Positions 32,701 through 48,200 are shown, counted from the stretch's first letter. The stretch is DNA of 64,000 bases from Spirogloea muscicola (GCA_009602725.1 WELB01000012.1:1-64000); one strand, 5' to 3'. Notes: generated from the letters alone by a model not told the origin. Made by a program: numbers and translations.

Positions 32701-32990
32701 TATCAGGAAAGCGCTAAAGCACACAGCAACTCAAGTGGCCACTTGGTGCTCCAAATATCTTAGTGAGCAGCCGCAAGTTAGAGAAACTAGTCTCCCGGTA
32801 GCAGGTCCTCTGTCTGCAGAGGCTGCAGCCAGAGTGCGACCGGCACGCAGATGCAACGCGAGTGCCATTAACCCGCTTCAGCGATACTAACAGGCGCATG
32901 CAATATACCTGGGCGCGAGAGCCTGCCGCAATGCTATCGGCCTGCTCCCCCAGGTGACGTCGTGCACCGCGCTAGCCGGTTGAGGAGCTC
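32700..32990 (-). mobile_element. LINE-like ORF end, second lineage, minus strand
   Basis: Minus-strand sequence near 32940-32770 matches the 14660-14885 copy (shared blocks such as 'gcacgcagatgcaa' and 'aggctgcagc'), followed by 'agcacacagcaactcaagtggccact', which also occurs at 30300. Confidence 0.55.
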
Positions 32991-33264
32991 GAGCTACCGA
33001 GTGCCAAACGCCCAGTGGACGTCGAATGCAAAGGATGTAAAAAGAGAGAAATGATGTAAAAGGAAATGACCATGTCCAGTAAGCGATAGCTGTGATCGGC
33101 AAGGGGTGGACAAGCAGCTGCAGAAGGTTTTCTCCACTACCTTAGAAATAGTACTTTCCTCCGTCGGCCCACGCCCTTCCCCTCCATGCCCCGTGCTAGG
33201 CCCCCCAGCCGCGCGCGGCACCGCGTGGCGCCTCCATAAGCGCAACTGCCGCTCCGCTGCCACC
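32991..33264. promoter_or_regulatory. Upstream region of VPS13
   Basis: Short 5' flank. No TATA-like element stands out. The sequence GCCACC directly precedes the start codon. Confidence 0.3.
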
Positions 33265-36200
33265 ATGTTCGAGGGCTTGGTGCACCAGCTTGTGGCCGGC
33301 TACCTGGGCCACTACTTCACTGGCGTGCAAAAGGAGCAGCTGCGCATCGGCCTCTGGAGTGGTGAGAAGCACCGCTGGGCGGACTCGCCACTCCGCCTGT
33401 CTCCTTACAGAGCGCGTTCTGCCTGTCCCAGCGGCCTGCTTTGCCACCGGCTGCGCGAAGATATCCTGACCTCCTCCTTCACACTACTCGACTTAGACTT
33501 GAAGTCTTGTGGAGCTACAAACCTCATGCGGCTGATCTGCAGCATCGGCACTGCGGTGGCCACAGGCATTGTGCTGCTGGAGAATGTGGAGCTGAGCCTG
33601 GAGGCCTTTGACCATCTGGAGCTCCCATTCGCAATCAAGATAGGTCGGTCAAGCTCCGTTGCCTCTACTTGTGACTCACTACACTCTGCTCAATGGCAGC
33701 CTGGCTGGCTGCAATGCCGCCTGTGCTACAGGAGCTGAATGATTTGGTTCTTGAATATTCAACCGAGTGTCATTCAGCGCGGGTTGGAAAGCTGAGGCTG
33801 CAAGTGCCATGGAAGAAGCTCGGCTGGGAGCCCCTGGTTGTCTCCATGGAGCACGTGACCATCTGTGCAGGCCCCAGGGAGGAGGCAGAGGTACGTCAAC
33901 AATCTCGGATTGCTCCTGGCTCTGTCAGCCGCCTGTGCTCACGTGGTCTGACTGTGCTGGCCTTGACAGGCTGCACATTTGCTTGCGACTACTTATCTGC
34001 GTGTACCAGGGCAGACAAGTGGTGCTGCTATTATCTGTTGTCACAAGCAATTATCACCTGCAGTTACTCCTCTTCTCACACTTAGTAGTGGCCTCTGAGG
34101 CGGTGGTTTTGTTAAAGTGGGCAGGTAGAGCTCTTGCTGCCATTTTGTCTCTGACTGCAGACGCGTATTTGACACAGTGGGAAGCAGGTCCGTCTGAAAA
34201 GAGAGCACGAGAAGCAAAGCGTGCCAAGTTGGCAGCAGCCGAGCTCGTTAAGCTCTCCCGCCGTGTTTCAGGTCAGCTTCAGGGCTTCCATCTTGCATCT
34301 CCACCAGTTGTATAGCGTCCAGCTGCTGGTGAAAGGAGCTGCATCGAGGGCAGTGCTAGTCAAGGCCAGGTCTGTCAGAATGTTGGAAGCTGCACAACAA
34401 AGGGCAGGTTATTGTGACTGGGGCTGAGCAGTAAAGACTTGGACATATGCATGTGTTCAGGCTTGCACATCTCAAGTCGAGCCTCTCCTGCTGGCACTGT
34501 GGCCTGATGCAGAGGATAGGTCTGGATTATCCTACATCTCCTACTTGTCAGCAAAGGTAAGCTTGTGCACCAGTTTGTGGCGATCAGCTATTTCTTTTGG
34601 ACCTGCAATTCAAAGCATGGGCCCTTCAAGACTTGGTGGAGCTCGACCTTCTTACGCTGCATATCGTACGCATGCAGAAAGGGCTTAAGTAGATTGATGC
34701 TGTTCAGCTGGTTATCGCTTTCCACCTGGCTGTGCGTGTTTGTGCTGATCACGCAAGAATGCACTTTCTGATGTTCAGATCATTGATAACGTTCAAGTCT
34801 CCGTCAGCAACATTCACCTTCGTTATGAGGACTTTCAGACAAATCCTGAGGTAATGATTTGTGGTTGTAGTGCTGATGCACTGTTGACCTTGCCATGGGT
34901 AGACCACTAGTGGATAGAACAAAGTTGTGATACCCATGCCAAACCACCAGATAGCCAAGTCCTCATCACCTCTGCTTTTCTCCTGCAGGAGCCATTTATT
35001 ATAGGACTGACTCTTGAGAGTTTTCTAGTAAAGACAACTGACGCTATAACTTCACGAAACTCCTTGAGTTCCTCAGGTTCCTCAAGGTGACCCATAGCAT
35101 GCAAGTCAAGCAGCTCTACCTTCTCATGATGGCTTCAGACAGTAGGGTTGGCACTAGATGTTTGTGGAGGGCACTTTCATTGTCCATCTTGATTTTTAAT
35201 AGACTCTGCTCCTATGACTTGGCTGTAGAATTAGTACTTATTGGGATCTACACTTACTTACTCAGAATCTGACTGACTGGTGGTCAGCTTGGTCCAATCG
35301 TCTGCAGCCCTTCACCATCCGGGATCAAGAAGAGTCAGAGGGGTGTGGTACATAAGCGAATTAGCATCCAGAAGCTGGCAGTGTACTGGGACTCGGACGC
35401 CAAGATGCTCAACTGTAACGAGCAAGGGCACCTGGAGGCTGCTGACAAAGGAGAAGAACATGCCTTCATATTGCAGCCTATGGATGCAGGCCTTGACCTC
35501 ACTGTAAGCCACCTTCTTGTTGCATGTGCAATCAGATTTCAAGTGGACTCTGTTGATTGTCATGTTTGCAAGTACTTGCAAACATGACAATGCAAGTCAT
35601 TGTGAGCCATGACAAGTCATTGATGCCGTGCAGATCAGCAAGAGCCTAGGTCAAGCTGATGGGAGTCCTCAGTACGATGTTCAGGTGGCTGTGAACGACG
35701 TGGTAAACCTTCTACTTCAGTTCTAGTCACAGCCACTGATTTGGGCCAATCTCCCAACATAGCGCTAGGGCCAAGAGCAACCTGCAATTGCTATATGTAT
35801 AGGTCGTCAGGTGCATGATTCTGATGACGTGTCAGGCTTCACTTTCATGCACATCTTCATATCTCCATGTCTTGGGGGCAGGAGAGCATCTACTTTCTAG
35901 CAGCTGATATGGAGAAGTTGCATGTACACTGCAGGCACTTGCACTGGACGATCATCAATACCTGGACATGCAACTGTTGGCAGGGGTGATGTCCATCTAT
36001 CGAGTGCGAAGAAGGTTGGCCAACAGACTGCAAAACAGACTACAAAACATCAATGTCTGACATGTACCAAGTAACCGCGGCATGAGCAATGTATATGTAT
36101 AAGTATGGTGACAATTTCTTATGTATGTTGGCAATCTCATTGGAACACAGCAAAAGCTTCACTGTGCCCCTGTGAGGAGCATCTTCCTCTCAGGAGCATC

Positions 36201-39200
36201 TTCCTTTCTCGTACTGTACAGATTTGGCAGATATCGCCCAAATCGTGCTGATGGTGCGAGTATGAACTGGAGAAAGTGGTGGCAATATGCAACAGATGCT
36301 GTCTTGGTGGATGTGAAGCAGCGGCTCAAGCGCAGCTCCTGGGGCTACCTGGCTTGGCGAATGTCTGCGACTCCTTCCTTTGTCGTGTTCTGGTCACATG
36401 GCTAGTGAGCTCCCTGCATATATGAATTAATCCATCTGCTTGCCAAGTGGAGAGATTGGCTGGCTATGTCAGTGTCAGAAATCTGACATGTCTTATGCAA
36501 TTAACGTACAGGGAAAAGCAGAAGGACTATGTTGCCGCGTACAAGCGGAAACTGTGCTGTGTCAGGCAGGGGCAGGTAACCCTTCTCAAGAATCGGTGCA
36601 GGTCTCAGGGTCTTGCCGAGCTTCAAATTCGTGTATTCATATCATGTGCCATCATCTCGCTCCTGACAACACACAAGGGCTGGTTTTCGATCACATAGCT
36701 CTTGAAAGCGGACGAGATCAAGAAGCTCGAGGTGCTGGAGGAGGAATTAGATGCGGATGACATTCTTTTCTTCAGGAGCTTAGCAGAAGCACAGCTTCAC
36801 GTGAAAGTGAGGCAAATTTGTTCTATGTTTGTCTGTGTTCTCTATGTCACTCTCTATCTTAGTTATGCTGTAAATTCATCTGCTTGAGCACCTGATTTGT
36901 CACTTGCTGAGCAGTGTGGGTTGCTGTAAGCATCAGCAGAAAAGCTTCAATCAATCTGTGATATGAATATGATTGACAGCAGTCCAGCAAAAGCACATTA
37001 CTCAAACTCATGCTGTTCTTACGTCTCGCTCTACACAGAGTTCAAAAGAAGGACAAGAAGAAGCACAGAAGATGATGCCTGAAAGTGGCACGGCGCAACA
37101 TCCAAAGCAACGTGGATGGCTTGATTGGCTGTCACTTGGCATGCTTGGCTCTTCCATGACAGCCAATGACTTCACTGGGGCCATCACGCAAGCAGACCTT
37201 GAGGTCAACAAATAACCTCAGCACAAGAAACGCACTGTAGAGATCGTATAATTAATCGCCAAATTATAAGATTGACTGAAGTCATTACTTGGCGTGTGAC
37301 TTGCTATAGGACCTCTATGCAGCAACAGAATTTGTTCCCAGTCCTTTGGAAGAGCAGAGCTACTATTCAAAGGGCTTCTGTGTTGCAGCAGTCAGCATCC
37401 AAGTGGCTGAGGCCATTGGCAGCTTACGAAGCTTGTGAGCATGAAACACACAGGCTCAAAGTAGGTTGTCCTAGCTGGCATGTAAAGATTGTCCTTCCAA
37501 GCAAGTTGCTTCTCGCAGATAAGCAGAAATGATGTCATACCAGCTTATTTCAAGTCCTACCCGAAAGAGTGTCCACTCTCATATCTCACTGTACTTTCCC
37601 AGTCTTTACTGAATGTGGTGTTGTGCCTGCAGGACTCTGAGATGTACTCTCGTGGATGCCAGATTGATGGATGTGAGGGTGAGCGTAATGGTGTGGGGCA
37701 AGTCTGTAACAGTCACTGGAACACTGGGATCACTGGAGGCGGTAGACCTGTGCAGCTTTGGCACACTTTTCCCCTGTATCATTGGCGCACAGGTGGTCCA
37801 TTTCAGATGCCTGTGACTCACCACTACGTTATCTGCAGATATTGGCACAAAGCACAGTGCAGGCCTTGAGTCAACAATGTAATCATAAGCACGATCACGT
37901 CTTGCATGTCAGACTGTTAGGCTGACCACAAAATCGTGAGTGCTTGCTAAGTTGCCCTGACACTGATGCACATCTCTTTGGCTTGCCCAGAAGCATGCTG
38001 CTTCTGCAGAAGCCGGAAGTGAATCTCAACTGGATGACACGGCCAGTTGCATCCATCGAAGCATGAGTATTCCTACAGCTTCAGCTGCATCGCAGTCTGC
38101 CACGGAAATGCCACTGCTTAGGTCCAAGAGCAGTGCTTTTCTGCCACCCTCTGTGGTTTGCAGCCCTACTACGAGTTTCTTACAGCTTCACTGCCAGATT
38201 GCACCAGAGGATTCAGATATGGACATTGACATCAAGGTTTGTGTGTGACTCATGCTTGAAATGTGCGTCATGCGAGGCTAGCTTTGCAGTTTCCTGCCGA
38301 TATCATAGAGCTTGACTCTCATTCTAGGAAATGGTTTCATTGCTCTGCAGGTGTCACTGCAGCCCTTGCAGATTGTGTACAGTCCTGAACTCGTGAGACA
38401 AGCTGCAAGCTTTTTCAGCCACCGCACTTCAGTGCCAACGCATCACCAATTGGTGAGGCATTTGTCGCATCTGTATCACATGATGGCAACTTAGACAAAG
38501 GGGGATGACAATAACCACATGTTCCTTGCCAGTCTCTCGTGTGCGCAAACAATCGTAGTACAGATGTGCAAGGTAAAAGCACCTCTGCCAAGCACCTCTG
38601 CCATTCATCATGGTGTATGCTGATGCCTTGCAAGGAGTCAGGTGGTTGCTGCCTTGAATGGCCTTGAAACTTTGAGAGCACGGACGCTTTCAAAGGCCGA
38701 GTGAGAGCAAGCCCTTTCCCTGATTGATGAAGCTGACAACTTGCATGAGCATGCTCAATGGTATACTGCCTTGCATAATGCCACATATTTTTCGATATAT
38801 TTGATATGCTCAGCATCTGAACACTTGCAGCAGCTGAGTAGCAATAAACTGTTGGATAATTGGCAGATACGTTATTGCCACACACAAGCGGGTCTCCATA
38901 CAAGTAGATATAGATTCCACTTGCCTCGTCATCCCAGAGTGCAGCACCTCGCCGCATGGCCTGCTCCTGGTATGCGTTCTTATTGATCCAGGTTGACAAA
39001 GTGCAAGGAGGCATGTTGTCCTGCTCTGAAACAGCACGACCGAGCCTCGCTGTGAAGTGTAGTAGGTCACTAGTGCTGGCAGCATTGTCCTCTCCTAAGT
39101 CTCTCCTTCAATGAGATGGTTTTCACCAATAAGCTGGCATTGGGCTGAATATTGCAATGGCGTGTTTCATCTGTTGCATGTGATCAGGCTGTGAGCTTTG

Positions 39201-42200
39201 GGTCAATCCATTTTGCTTCTGCTGCTGACCCGCCAGCGCAAGCTCGAATGAGCTTAGATTTCGCGACGCGGGAGGCGTACATACATTCAGGAGAAAAACC
39301 TAGGAATATTGGTCAAGAAAGTAGCCTTCACTTGTTAGAAAAGGCCGCTCTTTATGATCATTACAGGCTCGATATTGCAAACTTGCAGGTATAGATACAT
39401 TTTAATTTCCCTTACCCTTTCCCTTACCTCACCCAAGGCAGCCCTTCTCCTCTCCTTGATGTATTGCTGCTTGTATTATTATTGAGCAGTAAACATGCTT
39501 CAGTGAATACATTGTCGTACTGAGCAATGTCAACTTTGACAGGAAGGTTGCACCCGCAATGGCATCAATCCTCTCCTTTTCTGATGTAGGCCATTAATCA
39601 CTTATTATTTGGCAGGTCATCATGGCCCAGCAAGATGAGGATTGGCACGCTATGCTGCGCAGCCAAGTTGTAGATCACGAGCGGCACCTGTTGCAGCCAT
39701 TAAGCTTGCAGCTTACTCTAGATATGTGTGCCTTACAGAATGACAAGACATTGACAAAGCTGAAGGTCTGCATACCTATCTTGCAAGCTGCTTTTCATTG
39801 CAGATGTACTGCACTTCCCACAAATATGGTGAATGTCCACTAACAGAAGTGCTGACATCTGCAGAACAATATGGCTCATCGCCCTTTGGCAATTTGCAGG
39901 TGGGAGGAACAGCTTCCGAGTTGAACTTGCCCCTTAGCCTTGCAAAGTGCCAGGCACTTGGCAAGCTGATTTCCAACCTTGGTAAGCATGTCACATCCAA
40001 GGACAAGTCCACTTCATGTGGCGGAGCATTTTCCCTGCCATCTACGTTGACAAAAGCAGCAGCTGTACAGACGACTGAGGCAGAAAGGTTGAGACCGTGT
40101 GATGAGTCAGAGAGCCTAATGGCTTCAAGACAAGCTAACAACACCACTGTCAGCAGCAGTGACACCACTACTTCTGGCACATCTTCTATACATACTGTGA
40201 TTCCGCAACAAGATCGATCCGAGTTTCTGAATTCTATACAAGTGAGGAGCAGAAGCAATGGGGAAGCAAGCACAAGTGGGCAGCTCCCATCAAACGAGTG
40301 CTGGGGACCAGCAACCCTGGAGCAAAGGTCGGGGTCTGCTGCAACTCCATTATTTCCAGATATAAGCTGTGGGTAATGAATTAGATAGCATATCTTGCAT
40401 CTCTTGCGCTTGAAATGGACAAGAGGCGTGACTGAAGCATTGTAATGGTCATATCACACAAGCCCTTGTGTCGGTACCCTACTTTTCACACTACTAAAAG
40501 TGTACTCCTGTGCTATGCAGTGAAGCAGCATTGGTCGATTTAGCGTTGTTCGTGGAAGTGGTAGTACTTAGCTGGAGCCCTGAAGCTGCAGTACATACTG
40601 GGCTTCTGAGAGCTAGCCCTCCAACATTGGTCGCTCGTGGCAGTGACTGTCGCTTGAGGTACTTCCAGAAGAACAACAAGACAAATAGTTCTGTAGAGTA
40701 CAATGGAGGACCCGCACATACTGTAGGTGCAACTTGGAAGATCATGGCTCCTGATTTTAAAGTCGTCATCCCAGAGGCTGACAGATTCTCTTTTCAGGCT
40801 GAGGCAGGTAGGTTTGGCCAAGAATGCAGTGTATATGCAGTATGACTTTGAATATGACTTTATGATGTGCTGTGACATGCATACCCCTGCATCCCTTCAT
40901 GGGTGGAGCGCTGTCAGTCATGGTACTATCGATAATTATGCTGATGATAGCTAAGAAAAGTTTGGCATAACGCTTGTGTTAGATCTTGTGACACACAGAT
41001 TCTTGTCAGCTGCGTACTACGAATTTACTGGGGGAGGTAACTTTATCCAGGTGTTATGTGATCACAATGAACTTTTCAAGTACAATTGAGCAGAGTGCAG
41101 GGAGGTTGGAGTTAGGTACAAGCTTTGATGCCAAAGTTGTTGGGATTCAAAGCATGCTAAAAGGACAAGATGGCAAGGAGCAAGACTTTCAGATGCCTCT
41201 TCTCCAGGCTTCAAGGGTACAGGTTTGTTAGCATCTTCTGGGTAGGCAAGTATGTTGCATGGAGGGAGGCATGATGCATGGTGTAGTCGATCTCTATATA
41301 TGACTCCCTAGGAAGACTCAAGCACATATGGTGGGACACGGAAGGCATCTCTATTGTTGTCAGACTTCTCTCCTTACTGGCATTTTGATATCTTCAATCT
41401 ATGTGGGCTATGCAGCTGACTTGCTTGATTATGAAGTTGCCACGGAGCAGCAAGAGCAGTCAAGGTCATGATAGTGGCCATGAGGCTGCAAGTGTGACCA
41501 ATGTGACCATCAAATGTGATGGACGTATTGGGGATATCCAAGGGTGGTGTTCCCACCAGATCCTAAAATTTGTCTCATCATTCGAGTTGGAACACTTAAG
41601 GCGTGCACCACTTTCTTTAAGTGATGGAACGGAGATCTCTGCGCAGTTCTATGTGGAGAAGTTAAGCTACCACTTGGGTGACAGCAGAGTATGTCCTGTT
41701 ACTCTTTTCTCAGCGAGGGGCACAAGACATAGATATGCACAGGGGTTAGAGATTACTGAGTCTAGGTTATTTTAGGTACTCAGTGCAGCCAAATGTCATT
41801 GCTGCTTACTGGTATCAAATTACACACAGAATCCAGTTGGATTTATTGAGAGCAGAGTTGTAGCTTGTGGAGCTACTCGTGGATGCGTTGGGCAACATGC
41901 TCTATCAATTGCAGGGGGAAGTTAGTGACCAATTTCCAACAACAAAGCGCTGTTGATTGCAGTGGAAGTTTGATGCACCAATTTTAGATTGTTGTCTGCG
42001 GGAGCTGAATGTATCTGGTCAGCTTCTCAACCTGGAGGCAACAGCATGCGTATCGATGGAGCTAAATTTGAACTACCACAACACACACAAGGTTTGCTGA
42101 ACGTTAAAGCTGAATCTCCTCCGTTGTTCCATCTTCTAAATTACTGCAGGACTTTCTACTTTACTGCAGGAATGATGAGGCAACCATTGGCCCCAGTCTG

Positions 42201-45200
42201 GATCGCAGGCAGAACTACGTGTTGTACTGCTATCTTGCAGGAGCGGTAGCAGCACGTGGTGACTCCTCATGTCATATTGAGTAGCTTCAGGAGCCTCATC
42301 AATGTTGCCTAATGACTGCTTCCCTGCATTCTCCCTTGCCTAGGCGGCTTGGGAGCCAGCTGTTGAGCCTTGGCTCCTGCAGGCTGCAGCAGTGTGGGCT
42401 CTGGAGGCCCTCCATCCAGTCTCTGTTTCGAGATCGAGCTACAGTCTAACATCAACAGCCATGCTAAATTGCAACATCACCCCAGCTATGGCTCAGGCAT
42501 GGCTGCTCTGCCATCAAGTGAACCTGCAAAAATTTTATCAGCAGTACTACTGGCTGTGACTAGGTATGGGTTGGGTGGCATTGCTTTCGATATGAGATCC
42601 TTCCTTGCACTTCCAAAATCAGGCCGTTGATCCTGCATCTAGCTCTGCAGGCTATGAAACGAGCCGTGGAGATATTGCAGGAAAGTGGTCAGATCGTGAG
42701 CGACAAAACCTTAGCATCCTCTCGTCCATCTCCTTCGCATGATGGGAGCCGCACAAAGACGCCTCTCACAAGTGATGTCACCAGCAGTGATCTGTATGCC
42801 CCTTACTCATTGCGCAACCTGACCGGTGAAGTAATGAGGTACTGGCTAAGCAATGGCAGTGAGGTTTATCAGCCAGGCAGCAGTGCTACCTCTGGAACTC
42901 TCCTGCCTGGTATGGACGTGCCTCTCTGGTTCGATGGGATGGAGGAGCTGCAGACTGACCAAGATAGTGGTAATGCACCTAGTGCCACTGCTTGTGGCAT
43001 TCATTCCTCTTAAGTGTCTATTGGTCTGCAAGAAATGGGACGTTGCTCATGACATTCACTTGTCTGGATCTCACCTAAATTCCTAACTGGTTGACAATCT
43101 CGCTGCAAATGCAGAACGCAGAGACGCACAGAAGAAGAGGCAGAGGGCTCGCCATAGGTGCATAAGCATACAATTAGATGGCATGTCACTTCCATCTTCC
43201 CCGATCTCTGTTGAGCTCGTTGGCACTTGGGCATTTCTCGCTTCAATGGCTGGCCTAAAAACTGGGAGTGAAAAGGGCTCAGCTGGAGAGTTGGCAACGC
43301 ACTACACGAGCAGCAGCAACAGCCGCGCGGGAGAAGATGGAAAGATGTGGAGCTCATACCCAGATCTGACCATGCTGGAGCCCAAAGACAACCTAGCAAG
43401 TCTGGAATTTGTCAGTGCCCTTGTATGTGAAGTGACAATGCAGCGATATTGTAAGCAAATAAGCTTCCGTTCCACGGTACTCATCTACACATCTACCTCC
43501 AATTCTAGCTGCACCTTTGTCTGCTGTCGTATCACCGTGCAGCCATATTAGCTTGCATGCCACATGGTGCTGCAAATGCTAAGTCAACATGTGCGTCTTG
43601 ACTGCTTCCAGGTTTCTCTTCAGAATGCAACGATGGTACCTTTGGAGATTCGTTTTGACATTCCAATTGCTCCCAATCCTACGGTCATGGCTCCAGTGCC
43701 ACCTGGCAAGGTCATGCACATTCCTGTCCATCTTGCGGAGACGGGTGACATGAGATGGCGGCCATACGGCAGCGGGCATCAGTGGAGCGAGAAACAGCAA
43801 CTGCCCAAGCTTCTTCAGCACAGCGGCCCTGCTCGGACAGTTGCCTGCACTAAATCCAGCCCTGGAGGTGCTCCATTTCGTTTCTGCATTGACATAAGTC
43901 GAGAGACCCTGAACATCCTTCCAGCAGGTCAGCAACAAGCCTTTGAGGGCAAAAAACTTTCAGCTAGTACCGTGGAGAGCTGCATGTGGATAACTCTGTA
44001 GTATTTTTCAAGAAGGTATTGATGATACCTGCTCCATTGTGTGGCGGCCAGAAGGGGCAAGAGACAAGCATGCTGCTCCAATACGCCATAAGAGTGCAAG
44101 GCGTGAGGAACTTATCCCCTTTACCAGGCCTGTTGGACGGGCTGCCCATTTTCAGCAACCGACTAGTTGCTCAATGTGGAACATTATCGTCCACCCACCC
44201 CTTCTTATACGGAACCACTTGCCTTGCCAATTCAAGGTATCAATTTTTGGACAAGGTGGTGTTGTAGCTGTGCACGAACTCAGAATCATCCAGGCAAGCA
44301 GTTGCTTCGCTTTTGTCCTCCCTACTTCTTTCTCATCAAGACCTGGTTTCATTTGCACATCTGGTCAGTGACTTCGTCCATAATTTAAGTGATGTTGCTA
44401 TTGACTGATAGGCTTGTGAAGCTAGATATCCGTTTCGGAAGGAGGCGTGTCATGGAATAGCCCCATCCTCTTCTATCCATCTTTGTTTCTGTCATTGTGG
44501 TTCAGGGTCAGTTTAAGAACTTCTTTGAAAGCTGTATCCTCTCAGCCTCATGGCTACGCGCAAGTGGCACATGTCACTTTTAGAAACCTTGGGAGCAGTT
44601 CCTTTCCTGCCAGCCACAAGGCCAAAGCAGACACTTTAAGCAACTAAGCCAACAGTGATTTGGGGTGCAGGGTGCTCTGGCTCATGTATACGAGGTGGAC
44701 GCTGTACATGATCTTCAGATGTGCTTTGAGTTGGAAGGCTTTGAACGGAGTGGATCAGTATATCTTCCACGAGCTTCTATTCTGAGTGCTGAAGCAGGCC
44801 TGAGTCTTGTGGACCACAAGGACTGCACTTTACCAGCAGCTTCTGTGTTTCTTCAACCAATTTCAGCAACTGGTTAGACTCATCACCCCTCAAACTGACA
44901 ATATGGCATTTACTTCGGCCATATAGGAATGCAGTTTGTAATGTGAGGCACAGAGTAAGGTAGCAACCTCAGCTTGCTGCATATGGTTGTGCAGGACTGC
45001 CTTTGTCTTTGGTGCTGCAGTGGACAGTGAATGCCGCCTGTGGTACCAGGCAGGTGGCTGTGGCGGCTCCTTTCTTGCTCTATAATGCAACGTCTCTCCC
45101 CTTATCAGTCACAGATGGCGAGAGAGACGTTGCCTTAGGTATTGTTGCCCAGATCCTGCTCGGCAGCAGGCAAGAAGCAACGCCATCCGAACGGCTCGAG

Positions 45201-48200
45201 TGTGGGGACTTCAGTGTACCATCCTTGACAAGCGTCACAAGCCCTTCTGCTGCAAGGCCAAGAGGGCTGCTTGATGCTCTGCCAGGACCGGATGACCTCG
45301 GTGGGAGTCAGGGAGCTCCAGTAGAAGGGAAAGCAGGGAAAGGAGCTCCGTCAGAAGGAACAACTCTGCTGAGGAGTATGACATTACCGACCAGATTTGC
45401 AGACACTGCGGACGTCCAGAGCAGCTTGGGACTGGCATCAGCCTCTGCTAGTCACTTGGCAGATATGGAGGCTCTGCTACTGACAAAGAGGCTGCGAGAT
45501 CAGCTTGCAAAGGACAGCAAGGAGGTGGGACTCTATTCACCTCCAAAAAGGCGAGAACAGCGGGAGCCATGTCTGAAGCTGGGATACCAAGGGATGTGGA
45601 GTGAAGCGATGCCGTTGGAACCTCCTGGTGCAGTTGCAGTAGTGTCTATTCCACAGCGAAGAGGGCATGGGGCGTACATTCTTGCTCTTTCTGTAACACA
45701 TCCTGTTGACCTGCCTTTGACAAAGATACTTACCTTCCAGCCCAGGTCCGTCAGCTCAAGCAAGTAGTCTTAGCTCCACGAGCATTTCGCGAGCCCGTCA
45801 AGCCCATCCCCAGATCTGGTTTCTTCTGCTCGACCTGCTGACTTGTGCATTAGTGCATGTCCTCTTGTGAAATCATCTGATATCTAGTGCATGTCCTTGT
45901 ATACTATCATATTGATGAGGTTAATCAAGGCTTAATGACGCTGCACTCTCACTACACACAGGTTTGTTCTTGTGAATGGGATGGGAGTGGATGTTTGTTA
46001 CCGTCAGCAGGGGACTGACACCTTTCTGCGCCTGCCGGCTGGCGATCACAAGCCCCTCCATTGGACAAATATACAGCGGTACAGCTGTTTGTTTCTTTCT
46101 CTGCGAGTAATCTAATGTTTGACCTGAATATGAGAGCTTCAATGATGCATTGTGATGCTATGATGCTATGTACTGTCGCATTCTTGCTGTAGCTTGCAAT
46201 GCCATGCTGGCCAGCTCGTGCAAGTTGGAATTGATTGGCAAAAACCTGATCTTGGGCCCCACAGGAGCCTGCTTGTCTGCACGAGAATTGATGAACATGG
46301 TTGGGACTGGTCGGGAGGTTTCGCGCCAGAGAAGCTTGGAGATACACAGTTGAAGCTACGCAATGTTGTGACTGGAGAAATCCACATGGCCAGGGTCAAT
46401 GTTAGTACACCGAAGCCGAATGACGGGGCTCTGGCAGAGCCTGCAAGCCAGAGTGTTAATAGGAGTGGGACCTGTATTATCCTGATGACGCAGGATGAGA
46501 CGCAGTTCATGCCCTATCGTATTGAGAACTTATCCACCGAGGTACGAAGACTTGGACCATCCAGGATAGTAAGAGCCAAAGCTAGCTGAATGGTTTCCGT
46601 GCTAGTTGCATAGTATGTCATTGGACATCCGCAATCGTCGCAGTTATATTACTCTGCAGACTGCCACTCATAATAATTCTAATCCATCAGCTCGGCATTT
46701 GAGCTTCTAGTGTAGGCCGTACTTGAACGAAAAAGTGACATGTTGAATGCAGACCCTCATTTTCTATCAGCAACGATGTGAGACATCAAGAGACACATTA
46801 CGACCTTACAGTTCTTGCCTGTATGCATGGGATGAACCATGTTTGCCTTACAGACTTGTTCTCAAGGTGCACAATACGTATACTTTTCCGACATCCTTAC
46901 ATTCATGCACCATAGTTTGTTGGACTACTGTGCACAGCAGCTGTACAATTTGACAATATGCGCTCCCCAAGGAGCTCCTCATTGGACCTGGTTTCTGATT
47001 CAAGAATGTTCATCCACAAGGGTGATGCACATTGGCTTTTGCAGGTCAGAGGAGCTACATTGGGTACTTATCAATTAGATGAAGTCAAGCAGCATGGACA
47101 AACCACACTAGCTGCAACTGCACAGGTTGGTGTTTATCTACATCGTAAAACTGCATCAAAGATCTTTCATGTCAATGCTGATCTGCAATGCATAGGATGA
47201 TGGCAGTTGCTCCTTGTGCTGCTAACCTTATGCTCCTCACCTCCTCTTGCATGCAGCGACCTGAACGGCATCTCCAAGTGTCAATCTCCTCGGAGGGTCC
47301 AACTCGGGTACGCTTTGGATGAAGCAGTGCTCCTAAGAAACTCAAAGAAGACTTATTCCTGTTAACATGGAGTCTGTATATTATGGAAGCATGTGCAGGT
47401 AGTTGTCTGGCAGCCCATCATATACATTGACCTCATCGTTCTGGAGTCAAGGCAGTACACCATGGATACTCATAGAAGAGCATATGATCGTGCAGGTACT
47501 CAAGGTGATGGATCTCGACTTACATGTGGTGGAAGACAATCCTGAGGTTGCATCCTTCAGCAATAAATACCAGAAGGCGACAGCAGCCGGCTTTGTACCT
47601 CCAAGTTTACAATTTTTGGAATCCGAGGTCAACATTACGCTGGACAAAATCGGCATCTCCATAATTGACTCAACTCCCCAGGTACAGATCAGAAAGTCCC
47701 TCTGACTTTCACAGTCACAAAGCAACTGGCAGTGACTTATAATATCACGTCACAAGTCTTAGAGTTGAAGCAATTTTGTGAGATGGAGCAGATACATCCA
47801 GTCCACAATGGGCAGTCGCAGACACCACAGTTTGCTCTACCAGTGTATAGTGCCTGTAGATGACAGTAATTTCAAGCGCAAGGCCATTTGCAAGAACTGA
47901 TTGCTGCAAATTACTGCAGCTTCTGCAAAAGCTTTGCACAAGGGGACTTACTATACTCAACTGTACCTGCAGGAAATAGTCTACGCATCTGTGCAGGGTT
48001 TATCATGCTGTTATCAGAAGGGGCACCTGCAGCAGCTGCTAGATGTTCAGGTCCAAGCCCTGCAGGTTGATAATCAGCTCCAGTATGCCACTTTCCCGGT
48101 ACTTCTGTCTTCTGTACCAACTGCAGGCGCTATTGCCACCTTGGGCTCTTTTGAAGTTGCTGAGAATGTCAGTTCTCTGGCTGCCCTCTCGATATTGGCA

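Noticed and set aside
38415-39014. 199-codon minus-strand ORF inside VPS13
   Set aside because: It overlaps a VPS13 exon on the other strand and an intron, has no recognisable domain and no start context; likely chance.
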